From the NCBI RefSeq assembly GCF_000331575.1, contig NZ_ANOK01000006.1, forward strand, positions 119,174 to 183,173: DNA of 64,000 bases, read 5' to 3'. The notes beneath the pieces were generated by a model. That model saw only the letters and a program-made list of their open reading frames with translations. It was not told the origin of the DNA and searched no databases. Below, piece by piece: positions 1-7,880 of the stretch (its first letter is position 1; every line of letters begins with the position of its first letter). Source of the DNA: Calidifontibacillus oryziterrae. GTDB taxonomy: Bacteria; Bacillota; Bacilli; Bacillales; Bacillaceae_J. The position numbers were made by a program, and so were the translations under genes.

Positions 1-67
1 AGCAACATTCCTCATGAATTATTTAATATGATAAACTTTATGAAAGCAATATAAAGGGGGTCGATTG

Positions 68-1915
68 ATGGAAGGTCATGTTGCAGTTACATCACTTGTT
101 ATAGTCATTTTAGCAGCATTTCTTACCCCGATTTTTTTACATCGCTTTAAGATGAATATTATTCCAGTAGTCGTTGCGGAGATCATTGTTGGATTAATAC
201 TAGGGAAAAGTGGTTTCGAGCTTGTACAACCTGATATGTGGCTTGAAACTCTTTCCCTTTTAGGTTTTATATTCCTCATGTTTTTAAGTGGCCTTGAAAT
301 TGATTTCTCAGCATTTGCAGGCGGTAAGAAAAGAAACGGACATACACCTAACGCTTTTCTTATTGCCTCAGTCTACTTTTTCGGTATTTTAGTTATATCT
401 TATCTTTTATCACTTGTATTTGTATGGTTTGGCTTTATCGATAATGCAATGTTAATGACATTAATTATTTCGACGATTTCACTTGGTGTTGTCGTTCCCA
501 CATTAAAGGAAGCCCAAATTATGAAAACTACCATTGGGCAAACCATTTTATTAGTTGCAGTAATTGCAGACTTAGTCACGATGGTGCTTCTTGCAGTCTT
601 TGTTTCGTTATATGGTGAAGAACATGGAAACATGTGGCTTTTATTAGTTTTATTTGGTGTAGGTGTCTTTTTATACTTTCTTGGAAAGCGTTTCCGACAG
701 CTATCTTTTATTGAAACGATGTCTAAGGGAACGATTCAAATTGATACGAGAGCAATATTTACACTGATTATTTTATTAGTAGCATTATCTGAATCAGTTG
801 GTGCGGAAAATATATTAGGTGCGTTTTTAGCGGGAGTTTTAGTATCACTATTATCTCCAAACCCCGAAATGGTACATAAATTAGATTCATTTGGTTATGG
901 GTTTTTAATCCCGATATTTTTCGTTATGATCGGTGTAGAGTTAGATATCTGGGCACTCTTTAGAGATGAAAAAGTGTTGCTGTTAATGCCTCTTTTACTA
1001 ATTGCATTATACTTATCTAAGCTACTTCCCGCTTTAGTTTTGAGGAAATGGTATGACTGGAAAACAGTATTTGCATCAGGCTTCATTCTAACATCCACTT
1101 TATCATTAGTTATTGCTGCTGCAACAATAGGTGAACGGATGGAGATGATTTCTAATGAGGTTTCTGGTGCTTTAATTTTAGTTGCAGTAATTTCATGTAT
1201 TATTTCGCCGATCATTTTTAAGAAGATCTTTCCAAAACATGCGATTACAACTCATCGGGAGAAAGTAGCGTTTATTGGCGCAAACACTTTGACATTATCT
1301 GTTTCAAGAGAGCTAGAAGACGACCATTATGAAACCTTTATTTATCATACAAGACAAGACAAAATTGATAAGCAACAATCTACGTCATTGTTTCACATTC
1401 AAGAAGTTGACAGCTATGCGGTCGAGAATCTAGAAAGACAAAAAGTTTTTAATGTAGATATTCTTGTTGTATCAACTGGTGATGAACAAACGAATGCAAC
1501 AATTGCGATTTACGCGAAGGAGCAGCATGGGATTGAACGGATCATTGCTCGAGCGGAAACACCTGATATTGAAAAACAACTTCGAAATTATAACATTGAG
1601 GTCATTTCAGTCATCTTGTCTGCAAATATCCTCCTAAAAGCACTGATCGAATCGCCGAGTGTATTAACGCTACTAACTAAAGAAGAAAGCGCCCTATATG
1701 AAATCAATATGAATAACCATAAATATCATGGTATAATGCTACGCAAATTTCCGTTTACAGGAGACGTCATTATTGTCCGTGTGTTTAGGGGGAAGGACTC
1801 AATTGTTCCTCATGGTGATACGGAATTAAAACTAAATGATCGCTTAATTGTAACAGGATCAAGGGAATATGTTGAACAATTGCGAAAATTATTTGAGTAT
1901 TGTGAGTGGTGCTAA
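68..1915 (+). CDS. yjbQ: CPA2-family monovalent cation:proton antiporter with C-terminal RCK/TrkA domains
   Basis: Predicted inner-membrane cation/H+ exchanger. Residues 1 to about 390 form a run of about 12 hydrophobic helices typical of the Na_H_Exchanger fold. Residues about 400-510 resemble a TrkA-N (nucleotide-binding) module, and about 540-610 an RCK_C domain ending in a short Cys-containing tail. An in-frame TTG lies at 65, but the ATG at 68 is better spaced from the AAAGGGGG ribosome binding site (54-60). B. subtilis has YjbQ, of similar length and layout, upstream of fabI; there the thiamine genes lie between, and here they are absent. The family is clear. The exact ion (K+ or Na+) cannot be read from sequence. 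KhtU-type antiporters are the main alternative name. Confidence 0.85.
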   Translation: MEGHVAVTSLVIVILAAFLTPIFLHRFKMNIIPVVVAEIIVGLILGKSGFELVQPDMWLETLSLLGFIFLMFLSGLEIDFSAFAGGKKRNGHTPNAFLIASVYFFGILVISYLLSLVFVWFGFIDNAMLMTLIISTISLGVVVPTLKEAQIMKTTIGQTILLVAVIADLVTMVLLAVFVSLYGEEHGNMWLLLVLFGVGVFLYFLGKRFRQLSFIETMSKGTIQIDTRAIFTLIILLVALSESVGAENILGAFLAGVLVSLLSPNPEMVHKLDSFGYGFLIPIFFVMIGVELDIWALFRDEKVLLLMPLLLIALYLSKLLPALVLRKWYDWKTVFASGFILTSTLSLVIAAATIGERMEMISNEVSGALILVAVISCIISPIIFKKIFPKHAITTHREKVAFIGANTLTLSVSRELEDDHYETFIYHTRQDKIDKQQSTSLFHIQEVDSYAVENLERQKVFNVDILVVSTGDEQTNATIAIYAKEQHGIERIIARAETPDIEKQLRNYNIEVISVILSANILLKALIESPSVLTLLTKEESALYEINMNNHKYHGIMLRKFPFTGDVIIVRVFRGKDSIVPHGDTELKLNDRLIVTGSREYVEQLRKLFEYCEWC

Positions 1916-1980
1916 ATAAGGGGGCTAATAGAAAAAACGATTTTCTATTAAAAAAATCAACAGTGTACGTTTACACAACC

Positions 1981-2009
1981 TTTAGAAAAGTGAAAAATTA
2001 TGATATAAT
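1981..2009 (+). promoter_or_regulatory. SigA-type promoter of fabI
   Basis: TTTAGA (1981-1986) and a perfect TATAAT (2004-2009) are separated by 17 bases, about 75 bases before the fabI start. A FapR-like palindrome starts about 7 bases downstream, so it would sit at or just after the transcription start. Confidence 0.7.
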
Positions 2010-2015
2010 CAAATT

Positions 2016-2033
2016 ATAGCACTAGGTACTAAT
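2016..2033 (+). promoter_or_regulatory. FapR operator-like palindrome before fabI
   Basis: TAGCACTAGGTACTAA (2017-2032) is an imperfect inverted repeat; the right half GGTACTAA matches the known FapR box half-site TTAGTACC read on the other strand. FapR is the malonyl-CoA-responsive repressor of fatty-acid synthesis genes in Bacillus, and fabI is a known member of its regulon. The position just after the -10 box fits repression. Confidence 0.65.
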
Positions 2034-2083
2034 ATCATATACTAAAAAATATTAAATAATTTTAATTTAAGGGGGAACTAGAA

Positions 2084-2857
2084 ATGTTATCTTTAAAAGA
2101 ACGTACATATGTGGTGATGGGTGTTGCAAACAAGCGTAGTATAGCATGGGGGATTGCTCAGGCCTTAGATAAAGCAGGTGCTAGATTAGTTTTTACATAT
2201 GCAGGTGAGCGCCTAGAAAAGAGTGTGCGGGAGCTAGCAGATACATTGAATCGAAAAGATTCCATAGTATTGCCATGTGACGTAACAAGTGATGAAGATA
2301 TAGAAAGAGCATTCAAGCAAATAAAGGATGAAATAGGTACAATCCACGGTCTCGCTCATTGTATTGCATTCGCCAAAACAGAGGAGCTTAAAGGTGAATA
2401 CATGAATACAACAAGGGACGGCTTTTTATTAGCACACAACATTAGTTCTTATTCTTTAACAGCTATTGCAAAGGTTGCAAAAGATTTAATGACTGAAGGC
2501 AGAAGTATCGTAACATTAACGTATTTGGGCGGCGAACGTGTGATGACCAATTATAATGTGATGGGTGTTGCAAAAGCCTCTCTCGATGCAAGTGTTAAAT
2601 ACTTGGCATCGGACCTTGGCAAGTATGGCATTCGTGTCAATTCGATTTCAGCTGGACCAATCCGGACGTTATCTGCAAAAGGTGTAAGTGATTTTAATGT
2701 TATCTTGAAAGAAATTGAAGAAAAAGCACCTTTACGTCGAACTACAACCCAGGAAGAGGTTGGGGATACAGCTCTATACTTATTTAGCGACCTTTCAAGA
2801 GGTGTAACGGGAGAAAACATTCATGTCGATTCAGGGTATCATATTATCGGCTATTAA
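2084..2857 (+). CDS. fabI: Enoyl-[acyl-carrier-protein] reductase FabI
   Basis: Reduces trans-2-enoyl-ACP in the last step of type II fatty-acid elongation, in the cytoplasm. It is a 257-residue short-chain dehydrogenase. The N-terminus has the divergent FabI nucleotide-binding motif GVANKRSIAWGIA, and the catalytic Tyr and Lys lie in NYNVMGVAKASL (Y-x6-K spacing as in FabI). Length is normal. Start ATG follows AAGGGGGAACTAG. A FapR-like box and SigA promoter lie upstream and a rho-independent terminator downstream, so it is probably monocistronic. The following cotO gene reproduces the B. subtilis fabI-cotO order. Confidence 0.97.
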   Translation: MLSLKERTYVVMGVANKRSIAWGIAQALDKAGARLVFTYAGERLEKSVRELADTLNRKDSIVLPCDVTSDEDIERAFKQIKDEIGTIHGLAHCIAFAKTEELKGEYMNTTRDGFLLAHNISSYSLTAIAKVAKDLMTEGRSIVTLTYLGGERVMTNYNVMGVAKASLDASVKYLASDLGKYGIRVNSISAGPIRTLSAKGVSDFNVILKEIEEKAPLRRTTTQEEVGDTALYLFSDLSRGVTGENIHVDSGYHIIGY

Positions 2858-2916
2858 AATATAGTTGTATGAGGGACAAAAAATCCGGATTATATATCAT
2901 GAACGATGATCGGAGA

Positions 2917-2948
2917 GCAAAAACGCTTCTTTTCAAGCGTTTTTTTTG
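2917..2948 (+). terminator. Rho-independent terminator after fabI
   Basis: AAAACGCTT and AAGCGTTTT form a 9-bp stem with a short loop, followed by a run of T. Confidence 0.85.
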
Positions 2949-2974
2949 TAAAAGATAAAAAAGTATATAATTTT

Positions 2975-3132
2975 GCGCTTTGGAATCCAGCTCCAGCGCC
3001 CAGCGACTAGTAAACTTCGCTCATCTCTTTTGCGATAAGTCAATATCGACTCGTCCCTAGTCGTGTTTCCTTTATCTCGATCGATGCGCTCTTAGTTTAT
3101 ACGTCGCTAAGCGGGGCGCTTGCGCCTTTTTT
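2975..3132. repeat. Structured dispersed-type repeat between fabI and cotO
   Basis: A 158-base non-coding element of higher GC than its flanks. Its ends are complementary: AGCGCCC (2995-3001) with GGGCGCT (3114-3120), and AGCGAC (3002-3007) with GTCGCT (3103-3108). An inner hairpin CGACT/AGTCG lies near 3048-3064. It begins with a GGAATCCAGCTCCAGCGCC-type sequence and ends GGCGCTTGCGCCTTTTTT, as in repeats I recall scattered between genes in Bacillaceae genomes. The same tail recurs at 19833-19854. The end could also act as a terminator. Confidence 0.6.
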
Positions 3133-3138
3133 GTAGGC

Positions 3139-3165
3139 ACATTACCTAAGGTGTTGCATAAGATA
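3139..3165 (+). promoter_or_regulatory. SigK-type promoter of cotO
   Basis: AC (3139-3140), 16 bases, then CATAAGATA (3157-3165), which fits the late mother-cell consensus AC-N16/17-CATANNNTA. It lies about 30 bases before the cotO start and just after the structured repeat. Confidence 0.6.
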
Positions 3166-3194
3166 AGTAAGAGATGACTTGAAGGAGGGAGGGG

Positions 3195-4244
3195 ATGAAT
3201 ATGGAGAAAAAAATTGCTGCTACTGTAAATAGTCCACTTTTGTATATATCACAGCCTGTCTTTGGAGAAGTAAAACCAAAAATGCAGGAGATGTGTATAG
3301 TAAGGCCAAAGACACATGTAATTGAAAAACAGCCTGTCGTCTCAGAAGTTGAAAGTAATGACCGTGAAAAAAAAACATCAATCGAAAGCATGCTGGACGA
3401 AAATCCGAAGCAAATCGAAGAAAAACTAACACCAATTGAAAATAATATCGAAGAAAAGTTAGCACCAATTGAAAATAAAATCGAAGAAAAAATTGCTCCA
3501 ATTGAGATTAAAATGGATGAAAAGCCTAACGAAAATAAGCTAGCCTTTTTTGATAAACCTATGCATTTTGGAAATAAAATTGAAAAACCGTTGCAAGCCG
3601 AAGAACCTATAGGTAAAAGTCCGATTAAGGTCGAAAACAATATAGCTCCGAAAGTATTATCTAACCATGATCTAAATGATGATCTTGCTAAGGTTGAAGA
3701 AAAAAAAGCAAAAAGAAAAAAAATTGTAGCATACGGTATTAAATCAAGTTTTGAAAAAGGAATTAAAGCTTCAAATAAACGTAAAGAGATAAAGCATAAA
3801 AGCATCAATCCTTTAGCGTTGTTAGCTGCAAACCCCAATTTGAAAAAAGTAAAGGAGACAAACGATTCAACAGCTATGGCTTCGGATACCATTGAAAATG
3901 AGCGTCAAGAAACGAACCAAAACCAAGAATATATACAAAAACATGAAAAACAGGAACCATCCTTGCAAAATACCAATATGCAACAAGCCGAGGTGGTGGA
4001 AGGAAAAGCAACAGTCACAAAACGTTTCAAAGAACTTTCAATGGAAGAAAAAGTGGAATATTTGCTTCATTTACCACCTGGGGTGCCAAAAATCAAATGT
4101 GAATTCGAGACAAAAGAAGAGAAGTATCATGGTATTGTTATCGGATATGCTGACGGGATTGTTCACATTTTTCAAAAGAAAAAGCCAAATAAACTTAGCT
4201 TAAAAATAGAGGATATCATTTCGATCAATCGTAAAAGTTTTTAA
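3195..4244 (+). CDS. cotO: Spore coat protein CotO (expanded version)
   Basis: Predicted spore coat/crust morphogenetic protein. It is 349 residues, longer than B. subtilis CotO (about 227). The long N-terminal part is Lys/Glu-rich and holds tandem copies of an IEEKLAPIEN-like unit (residues about 73-113), which accounts for part of the extra length. The C-terminal 75 residues, starting near FKELSMEEKVEYLLHLPPGVP, form the conserved CotO-type module with a compact beta-rich segment. Identification rests mainly on that module plus the fabI-cotO-cotZ-cotY order. ATG 3195 and ATG 3201 are both possible starts given the AAGGAGGGAGGGG region. A SigK-type promoter lies upstream. Confidence 0.85.
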   Translation: MNMEKKIAATVNSPLLYISQPVFGEVKPKMQEMCIVRPKTHVIEKQPVVSEVESNDREKKTSIESMLDENPKQIEEKLTPIENNIEEKLAPIENKIEEKIAPIEIKMDEKPNENKLAFFDKPMHFGNKIEKPLQAEEPIGKSPIKVENNIAPKVLSNHDLNDDLAKVEEKKAKRKKIVAYGIKSSFEKGIKASNKRKEIKHKSINPLALLAANPNLKKVKETNDSTAMASDTIENERQETNQNQEYIQKHEKQEPSLQNTNMQQAEVVEGKATVTKRFKELSMEEKVEYLLHLPPGVPKIKCEFETKEEKYHGIVIGYADGIVHIFQKKKPNKLSLKIEDIISINRKSF

Positions 4245-4349
4245 CCCTGAGGAATAGAAACTAACTCCCGAGGATTACATTTGTAGTCTTTTTTTTTACA
4301 ATTTTAAGCTGGAAAGGTGTGATCTTATATCAAAATATATATGAAAAAC

Positions 4350-4388
4350 AATAAAGGAGACTACGTTTGTTTGGTAGTCTCCTTTATT
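4350..4388. terminator. Bidirectional terminator between cotO and cotZ
   Basis: A perfect 15-bp inverted repeat (AATAAAGGAGACTAC / GTAGTCTCCTTTATT) with a 9-base loop between convergent genes; it has T-rich and A-rich flanks and can serve both. Confidence 0.85.
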
Positions 4389-4437
4389 AGCATTGTGTTA
4401 CAGCTTGTTACTCCCACCATTAATCGATAACAGATCC

Positions 4438-4953
4438 TTACGATAAAGAAACAGCTGGTAAACAAGTAATAGCACAGAAGCATGTTAGATCAACTGTAAG
4501 GCAAATTCCAGTGGCTGTAAGATCAGCTAAATTTTCGTTATTAATTTGCTCGCATGGATCGTCAAATTCCATTGGTTCTGCATCACCATTACCATTACCA
4601 TTTGTTTCCTCAAAGGTTAGAAGCTCTAGAACTGCACAGCAATCATCATCAACTGTTTTTACGCGGAAAATAAAGCTTTCAATACATTGGAATACTTGTT
4701 CATTGAAATTCATTGGTGTTTGGAAATCTACGCCAAAACCTTTAAAAGGTTTTAATTTCTTTCCATAAAGAATAAATGGAACTGTATTTAAATTGTTTGC
4801 TGCACTAGGATCTAATAAGCTTTCAATTGAATTTTCGCAACTTACATCGCAACAATTTTCTACAACTTCGTTTTGTGCATCGGCGATAGCTCTTACAACA
4901 TCACAAACGCAATTCCCACTATGATGATGATGGTCCCCTTTTCCACAACTCAT
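4438..4953 (-). CDS. cotZ: Spore coat/exosporium protein, CotZ/CotY/ExsY family
   Basis: A 171-residue Cys-rich structural protein of the outermost spore layer (crust or exosporium basal layer); family members self-assemble into sheets cross-linked by disulfides. Visible family hallmarks are an N-terminal CVCDVVRAIADAQ segment, DCCAVLELL in the middle and a C-terminal TVDLTCFCAITC motif. The N-terminus has a short His run (HHHH, residues 8-11). ATG follows GGAGAGATTGAGGGT. A SigK-type promoter lies upstream at 5006-5032. The Z versus Y name is by position next to cotO; the two subfamilies cannot be separated with confidence by eye. Confidence 0.9.
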   Translation of the reverse strand: MSCGKGDHHHHSGNCVCDVVRAIADAQNEVVENCCDVSCENSIESLLDPSAANNLNTVPFILYGKKLKPFKGFGVDFQTPMNFNEQVFQCIESFIFRVKTVDDDCCAVLELLTFEETNGNGNGDAEPMEFDDPCEQINNENLADLTATGICLTVDLTCFCAITCLPAVSLS

Positions 4954-5005
4954 ACCCTCAATCTCTCCTTTTTATAAATTTATATTTTATGACTTTCGTC
5001 TCTAA

Positions 5006-5032
5006 CAGAATATGTGTGGGTTAATGTATTGT
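5006..5032 (-). promoter_or_regulatory. SigK-type promoter of the cotZ gene
   Basis: Read on the minus strand: AC at 5032-5031, exactly 16 bases, then CATATTCTG. It is one base off the CATANNNTA consensus and has the same geometry and core as the promoter of the next gene. Confidence 0.55.
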
Positions 5033-5118
5033 GTGGGTATTCGTCTAATTTTTTGACAATTAAATTAGGATAAGGAGCGATTTAATAATAGAAAAAAGGG
5101 GTATAAGATTCGGGTGAT

Positions 5119-5778
5119 TTATTTAGACGTACACTTATGAGCTTTTAAAATATCGTGTATTTGTGAAGCTGTAGCGTTTTCCGTCATAGTTGGTTGGTGA
5201 CAAGAGATACCGCAGAAACATTCAAGGTCAACTGTTATGCATGCGCCTGTTTCAATAAAACCATTAAAGTCGAAGCATGGGAATGATTTTTTGTGATCAC
5301 CTGTAAATTTGCCTGCAAAGGGTTCACCATTACAGGTAGGCCATAATAATTCCAATACAGCACAACAATCGTCCTTTATTTTTTTGACCTTAAAGAATGG
5401 ACTAAAGATAAGACAAAACTTTCCGTTCTTACCATATAGTGGTGCTTTCCCGAGGAACGGTGAATTGTTACATGATTTACATCCGCATTCTAAACTAAAA
5501 GGGATTGTATTTGCTACTGGTGCAAACTTTTTTGGAGAAAGGAGCTGCTGAATGGATCTTTCGCAGCTTACTTTACAACAATCGTTACGTCGTTCTTCTG
5601 CTGCTAATTGAGCTTTGTGGATTTTTCGGACAACTTTGCAGACACAATGGATATCATCATCATGCTCGTGATCGTGCTCGTGCTCGTGTTCATGATCATG
5701 ATGATCGTCGTCTTCAAAGAAATAATCGTGATGGTGATCATCAATGAATTGATCAAAATCACTGTTTTTTCTCTTCAT
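5119..5778 (-). CDS. cotY: Spore coat/exosporium protein, CotY/CotZ/ExsY family, with His/Asp/Glu-rich N-terminus
   Basis: A 219-residue Cys-rich coat/crust sheet protein. The family core begins at CVCKVVRKIHKAQ (about residue 46), with DCCKVSCERSIQQLL, KDDCCAVLELLW and TVDLECFCGISC following. Residues about 13-44 are an unusual low-complexity stretch of His, Glu and Asp (repeated EH/DH pairs), which looks like a metal- or polyelectrolyte-binding tail. The family core also carries extra Cys (CGCKSC). ATG has an AAGGAGGAACTTA ribosome binding site. A SigK-type promoter lies at 5834-5860. The gene is separated from cotZ by about 165 bases and has its own promoter. Confidence 0.9.
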   Translation of the reverse strand: MKRKNSDFDQFIDDHHHDYFFEDDDHHDHEHEHEHDHEHDDDIHCVCKVVRKIHKAQLAAEERRNDCCKVSCERSIQQLLSPKKFAPVANTIPFSLECGCKSCNNSPFLGKAPLYGKNGKFCLIFSPFFKVKKIKDDCCAVLELLWPTCNGEPFAGKFTGDHKKSFPCFDFNGFIETGACITVDLECFCGISCHQPTMTENATASQIHDILKAHKCTSK

Positions 5779-5833
5779 AAATTAAGTTCCTCCTTTATAA
5801 ATGATTTGACCATTTTCACTTGTTGTCACTTAC

Positions 5834-5860
5834 TAGAATATGTAATTAGTTCGTACATGT
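5834..5860 (-). promoter_or_regulatory. SigK-type promoter of the cotY gene
   Basis: On the minus strand: AC (5860-5859), 16 bases, then CATATTCTA, a full match to AC-N16-CATANNNTA. It sits about 55 bases before the start codon. Confidence 0.65.
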
Positions 5861-6037
5861 ATGGGGAGTTGTCTACTTCATTATAAATATGGGTATGTAA
5901 AAATAATAAAGTAACGTTCAGGTTATCGATGCAATTAATTAAACTGCCCATACATAAATGAGACTTTCAGCATAATGATAAAAAGAGTACCTATAGATTT
6001 CATGAACTCAAATATTTTAAGAGGATTGATCAAACAA

Positions 6038-7261
6038 ATGACAAAAACCATTGTCTTTGTTGAAACAACAAAATCAGGTTCGAGTAGGGAAGCTTTAAAG
6101 GCGGCTCACCGTTTATGTTTCTTTACTGTCTTAATAACGGAAAACAAAAGATTTGTTACTCAACCGGAGGAATTTCCAGAGGTTAATAAAATGATACATC
6201 TAGATACCATAACTGTAGAAGGAATAAGTGAAGAAATAAGGAAGCTTCAACAACAAGGTAGAGTGATCCAAACAGTAATTAGTTTAATTGATCCATTTGT
6301 TTCAAAAGCAGCAAAATTATCCAACGAATTTTGTGGAACAGACCTTTCTGTTTCAGCAATCGAAAAAATGGAGGATAAAACATTAACCCGCGAGACACTG
6401 AAATATAATAGTGCTACACCAAAGTTTCATATTTACGATCCGAAAGGGCAACTAGTATCTTTCGTAGACAACTATCATGATCATTTCCCAATTATATTAA
6501 AATCACCCTTTTCAAAGGCTTCGAGAGATGTTTATTTAGCTGAGAATAAAATTGAAATGGAAAAGATGATGCGACGGTTATTGAAAACCTATCCGACTGA
6601 AAAAATATTAGTAGAGGAATATTTAATAGGTCCTCAATACTTAGTAGAGGTAGTAGTAAGTAAAGGGAAAGTAAATATTATCGCAATTGTTAAGCAAGAA
6701 ATTACGAAAAAGACAGCGTTTATTATTACCGGGTACGAAATCCGAGTGGAGTTGGAGAAGGAATTATTCAATACATTAGAGGATTCTGTCCATTCAATTA
6801 TTGAGGATATAAAGCTTGAAAATGGTGGATGCCATTTTGAATTCAGGCATATTAACGGGAAATGGATGTTAATTGAGATAAATCCCAGAATTTCCGGTGG
6901 AGCAATGAATCGGATGATTGAAGAAGCTTTTGGAATTAATCTGGTTGAAGAAACCATTAAGCTATATACAGGAAATGCTCCTAATTTGGAAAGAAAGTTT
7001 GAGAAACATATTTTTACCCATTATATTACAATAGGATCCACCGGTAGGTTGTTAAAAGTTGCAGGTACGAACCATGCAATTAATGAGATAGGCGTAAAAG
7101 AGGTTTATATAAAGCCTTCCATAGGCGATATGCTGACACCGCCGACGACAATGGGGCACCGTTATGGGTACGTTATGGCAACTGGAAAAACTTCCGAAGA
7201 GGCAAGGGAAAATGCTTTAAGAGCTGCACGCCATATAAAATTTTATTTAGAAGCATTTTAG
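6038..7261 (+). CDS. ATP-grasp superfamily ligase in the spore coat locus
   Basis: A carboxylate-amine/thiol ligase-type enzyme of unknown substrate. Residues from MTKTIVFVETTKSG form a Rossmann-like pre-ATP-grasp domain. The ATP-grasp core follows, with the Lys-bearing segment FPIILKSPFSKAS, the hinge strand KILVEEYLIGPQYLVEV and the metal-binding WMLIEINPRISGG (Glu and Asn that ligate Mg in ATP-grasp enzymes). A C-terminal lobe runs to the end. The longest reading starts at 5975, but no ribosome binding site is visible there; ATG 6038 follows AAGAGGA and matches where the conserved domain begins. The gene lies between divergently placed coat genes and about 110 bases before another CotZ-type gene, which suggests a spore-linked role. 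Biotin carboxylase or carbamoyl-phosphate synthase labels would be superficial. Confidence 0.85.
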   Translation: MTKTIVFVETTKSGSSREALKAAHRLCFFTVLITENKRFVTQPEEFPEVNKMIHLDTITVEGISEEIRKLQQQGRVIQTVISLIDPFVSKAAKLSNEFCGTDLSVSAIEKMEDKTLTRETLKYNSATPKFHIYDPKGQLVSFVDNYHDHFPIILKSPFSKASRDVYLAENKIEMEKMMRRLLKTYPTEKILVEEYLIGPQYLVEVVVSKGKVNIIAIVKQEITKKTAFIITGYEIRVELEKELFNTLEDSVHSIIEDIKLENGGCHFEFRHINGKWMLIEINPRISGGAMNRMIEEAFGINLVEETIKLYTGNAPNLERKFEKHIFTHYITIGSTGRLLKVAGTNHAINEIGVKEVYIKPSIGDMLTPPTTMGHRYGYVMATGKTSEEARENALRAARHIKFYLEAF

Positions 7262-7293
7262 ATGTGTAGCAAAATTAAAATTGAAATACCCAC

Positions 7294-7321
7294 ACCATTG
7301 TACACATTCCGCTATACAATA
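7294..7321 (+). promoter_or_regulatory. Possible SigK-type promoter of the third CotZ-like gene
   Basis: AC (7294-7295), 17 bases, then TATACAATA, one mismatch to CATANNNTA. It lies about 50 bases upstream of the start at 7374. Confidence 0.4.
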
Positions 7322-7373
7322 AAAATAAGATATTGTAACAATTTCCATTTACAATGGGAGGGGTGAGCTAGTA

Positions 7374-7802
7374 ATGGAAAAAAAGATGAATATTTGTTCG
7401 GCAATGGAAAAGCTATTAATGGAACAAAACTATATGTCAGAGAATGAAAAGGAGTTTCAATTTATTCATATGCCACCTAAACCAGATACGATACCTTTTA
7501 TGCTATTTGGTGATAATGGATGCGGCCAGGCTTTTACAACTTTCTGTATTACTGGAGAGGAGTGTATTAAAACCTCTTTCTTTCGTTTGGAAAAGCTTAA
7601 TCTTAAAGGGTGTTGTGCAGTTTTGTCACTACTTAAGGCAGTTGATATGGATGGGTGTCAAGTTGAAGACTGTGACAAAATCTACTCGTTAATAAAAACG
7701 AAATGCTGTGTTGTTGTTGATTTGCGATGCTTTTGTGCCATAAGCCCGCTTTCACCAATCCTTGTCAACCGTCCACTCCCTATTATTGAACCAAAATGCT
7801 AG
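7374..7802 (+). CDS. Short CotZ/CotY/ExsY-family coat protein lacking the N-terminal Cys motif
   Basis: A 142-residue protein that shares the family core: PDTIPFMLFG, LKGCCAVLSLL and CCVVVDLRCFCAISPLS match the corresponding segments of the two genes at 4438 and 5119. The N-terminal CVC-x-VV-x-I segment of the other two is absent, although CSAMEKLL may be a shortened equivalent of the C-x-SIxxLL region. ATG follows GGGAGGGGTGAGC. It is on the opposite strand from the other two and behind the ATP-grasp gene. It may be a modified partner that caps or anchors the CotY/Z lattice; that is inference. Confidence 0.85.
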   Translation: MEKKMNICSAMEKLLMEQNYMSENEKEFQFIHMPPKPDTIPFMLFGDNGCGQAFTTFCITGEECIKTSFFRLEKLNLKGCCAVLSLLKAVDMDGCQVEDCDKIYSLIKTKCCVVVDLRCFCAISPLSPILVNRPLPIIEPKC

Positions 7803-7830
7803 CGATTTCCAATTGAATTCCTTTTTATCG

Positions 7831-7880
7831 AACCACCAAAACCTTAGTGAAGTGAACTGCTAAGGTTTTTTGTGTGGTTC
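7831..7880 (+). terminator. Rho-independent terminator after the short CotZ-like gene
   Basis: AAAACCTTAG and CTAAGGTTTTTT form the inner stem, and AACCAC with GTGGTT extends it on both sides. Confidence 0.85.

Noticed and set aside
3146..3892. Long open frame of 248 codons on the minus strand opposite cotO
   Set aside because: It mirrors the Lys/Glu-rich, repetitive cotO coding strand, has no ribosome binding site and is rich in Phe/Ser as expected for an antisense shadow.
5505..5747. Plus-strand frames opposite the His-rich part of cotY
   Set aside because: They encode Arg/Asp/His low-complexity sequence created by the repeat; the minus-strand CotY frame has the family motifs and promoter.
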